Of a stretch of DNA of 6,344 bases, positions 5,122 to 6,344 are shown one piece after another. This DNA is from Pseudomonas sp. PGPPP3. Lineage in GTDB: Bacteria; Pseudomonadota; Gammaproteobacteria; Pseudomonadales; Pseudomonadaceae. The notes beneath the pieces were generated by a model. The model worked only from the letters and a program-made list of their open reading frames with translations, did no database searches and had not been told where the DNA came from. The stretch is taken from contig NKIE01000170.1 in NCBI GenBank assembly GCA_002256055.1, positions 1 through 6,344 of the forward strand. The letters are read 5' to 3'. Numbering within the stretch: the first letter of the stretch is position 1; each line of letters starts with the position of its first letter. A program made the translations under genes and the position numbers.

Positions 5122-5910
5122 ATGCAACTGGATTTTCATCAGGTCGATGCGTTTAGCAAACATGCGTTTCGCGGTAATCCGGCGATGGTCTATCGGCTGG
5201 ACGCTTGGCTGGGCGATGAGCTGATGCAGCAGATCGCCGCCGAACACAACCTGGCCGAGACAGCGTTTATGGTCAAAGAGGGCAGCCACTGGCATATCCG
5301 CTGGTTTACACCGGCGGCCGAGGTGCCCTTGTGCGGGCATGCCACGCTGGCGGCAGCTCAGGTGTTGTTCGAGGTGTATGGCGAGCCGGGCGAGGCCATA
5401 ACCTTCAGTTGCAAGTCAGGGGCGCTCAGTGTCAGTCGCGAAGAAGGGTTGCTGGTGCTGGACTTTCCGGCGCTGATGCCACAACCGGTGGCGGTCAGTC
5501 TGGAGCTGGAGCAGGCCCTGGGCGTGAGCGTGGTTACCGCCCTGGCAGCCGACAAATTGCTGGTGGTGCTTGATGACGAGCGCAGTGTGCGCGCCTGTCG
5601 TCCGGACTTCGCCGCGCTGGCGCGCTTGCCCTGGCAAGGCGTGATCATTACCGCGCGTGGTGATAAGCACGATTTTGTCTCACGCTTTTTTGCCCCGGCC
5701 ATTGGCATCAACGAAGACCCGGTCACAGGGTCCGCCCATTGCAGCTTGATCCCGTATTGGGCGCAGCGCCTGAATAAGTCGATGTTGTCCGCCTATCAGT
5801 GCTCAAGCCGCGGGGGCGAGTTGCGCTGTCGGCTGGAGGGTGAGCGGGTGAAAATCGGTGGGCATGCCCGTTTGGTGGCTAGCGGTCGCCTTTGGCTTGG
5901 CGCGGCTTGA
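5122..5910 (+). CDS. PhzF-family isomerase-like protein
   Basis: 262 residues, cytoplasmic, two-lobed diaminopimelate-epimerase-like fold expected. The family marks are DFHQVDAF...RGNPA (4-21), the catalytic glutamate region EHNLAETAF (41-49) with E46, RWFTPAAEVPLCGHAT (60-75) with H73, and the second-lobe motif GINEDPVTGSAH (195-206) with D199. These correspond to the E45, H74 and D208 residues of phenazine-biosynthesis PhzF. No other phz genes are near, so this is a stand-alone family member (like E. coli YddE) of unknown substrate, not evidence of phenazine production. The start at 5122 has AGGAGGT five bases upstream; the in-frame ATG at 5104 lies before that Shine-Dalgarno. It converges with the ABC-transporter gene, 11 bp away. 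Confidence 0.9.
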   Translation: MQLDFHQVDAFSKHAFRGNPAMVYRLDAWLGDELMQQIAAEHNLAETAFMVKEGSHWHIRWFTPAAEVPLCGHATLAAAQVLFEVYGEPGEAITFSCKSGALSVSREEGLLVLDFPALMPQPVAVSLELEQALGVSVVTALAADKLLVVLDDERSVRACRPDFAALARLPWQGVIITARGDKHDFVSRFFAPAIGINEDPVTGSAHCSLIPYWAQRLNKSMLSAYQCSSRGGELRCRLEGERVKIGGHARLVASGRLWLGAA

Positions 5911-5929
5911 CCCAGGTACCGTTACTGGG
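5911..5929. terminator. Small hairpin at the phzF-like/ABC convergent junction
   Basis: CCCA and TGGG flank an inner GTA/TAC around CCGT, giving seven pairs with one bulged G (alternatively CCCAG/CTGGG). It fills the 11-bp gap and runs into the last codons of the ABC gene. No T-run is present on either side, so a terminator role is only suggested by position. Confidence 0.3.
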
Positions 5930-6344
5930 CGGGGAAGACCACTAGGTGGTCGGCGGCAATGCTGATGCCAACATCGCTGCCGGGTTCAAGGTCGGCATGG
6001 CTGGGGAAGATTGATTCCAGCAGGCTGCCGGTCGCCAGTTGCAGGCGATAGAGGGTGGCAGCACCGAGGAAGGTCTTACCGACAATGCGCGCCTGCAGCT
6101 CGCTGCCGGGGGCGTAAACAATGTCATCCGGACGCAGCAGCACATCCACGGCGCTGCCGGTGGGCCACTGATAGGCGCGGTTACCGCGGATCACGCCGAG
6201 CTCGGTCTGCACTGTGTCGGGTGACAGCAACTGGCCGCGAATGAAATACCCCTGGCCGATAAAGCTGGCAACAAAGGGCGTCAGCGGCTCGTGGTAGAGG
6301 TTGTAGGGCGTGTCCCCCTGCTGCAGGCGCCCTTCATTGAATAC
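5922..6344 (-). CDS. ABC transporter ATP-binding protein, C-terminal part (FbpC/PotA type with TOBE domain), enters from the right edge
   Basis: The last 140 residues are present; Walker A, signature and Walker B motifs lie outside. The visible part starts VFNEGRLQQGDTPYNLYHEP, the typical segment after the H-loop of binding-protein-dependent importers of the iron/spermidine/maltose class, followed by PFVASFIGQG and a TOBE domain with LRPDDIVYAPGSELQARIVGKTFLG (named by its ends LRPDDI and KTFLG) and a final LVVFPAQ. It would supply ATP hydrolysis for a periplasmic-binding-protein-dependent importer at the inner membrane. Substrate cannot be told from this fragment: ferric iron, polyamine or another solute are all open. 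Confidence 0.88.
   Translation of the reverse strand, partial: VFNEGRLQQGDTPYNLYHEPLTPFVASFIGQGYFIRGQLLSPDTVQTELGVIRGNRAYQWPTGSAVDVLLRPDDIVYAPGSELQARIVGKTFLGAATLYRLQLATGSLLESIFPSHADLEPGSDVGISIAADHLVVFPAQ

Noticed and set aside
4269..5123. Long minus-strand open frame from the phzF-like upstream region into the porin, including a possible leader peptide beginning at 4894.
   Set aside because: It overlaps the porin in another frame, has no Shine-Dalgarno at 4894, and its protein is low-complexity (S, P, T, R rich) as expected of a shadow frame. Its bases are better explained by the leader RNA.
5122..5910. Evidence of a phenazine biosynthesis cluster.
   Set aside because: Only a PhzF-family protein is present, with no other phz gene; stand-alone members are widespread.

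Overview
The window looks like chromosomal DNA of a Pseudomonas or close gammaproteobacterial relative. The basis is high GC with GC-ending codons, a GlpR/YbaK/GlpK neighbourhood of pseudomonad type, an alginate-export-like outer-membrane porin, a PhzF-family protein and sigma-54 style control. I see no transposase, integrase, CRISPR array, rRNA or tRNA. This is core-metabolism DNA with unusually rich regulatory sequence.

Left part, 1-2566: glycerol metabolism. The N-terminal 113 residues of the DeoR-family repressor GlpR run leftward off the edge. Divergent from it are ybaK (Cys-tRNA(Pro) deacylase) and glpK (glycerol kinase), 46 bp apart and probably one operon. A near-perfect match to the E. 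coli GlpR operator consensus lies across the ybaK start codon, so GlpR probably represses ybaK-glpK. There is no glpF (glycerol facilitator) between ybaK and glpK. The 220-bp glpR/ybaK intergenic region also holds a long imperfect hairpin (371-412) and a terminator-shaped hairpin (495-517).

Middle part, 2579-4911, minus strand: the most interesting region. An outer-membrane porin is followed by an exported protein carrying two copies of a NarX/PilJ-type P-box (a nitrate/nitrite-binding signature). Upstream of the porin, in transcription order, are a candidate NtrC site, a candidate IHF site, a sigma-54 promoter (TGGCACG-N4-CTGCT), two short hairpins with hexaloops AACGGC and AACGAC (A at loop position 1, G at position 4), and a strong hairpin followed by nine U just before the ribosome binding site. 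The second hexaloop hairpin shares bases with the terminator stem, so the two cannot form together. This is the layout of ANTAR-protein (NasT/NasR/EutV type) antitermination leaders. The likely reading is a nitrogen-limitation- and nitrate-controlled operon for nitrate or nitrite uptake and sensing. The function is inferred from sequence architecture.

Right part, 5122-6344: a complete PhzF-family isomerase-like gene on the plus strand with a strong Shine-Dalgarno, converging on the C-terminal 140 residues of an ABC-transporter ATPase (FbpC/PotA type with TOBE domain) that enters from the right edge on the minus strand. Convergent gene pairs end very close together at 2566/2579 and 5910/5922, with small hairpins over both junctions.
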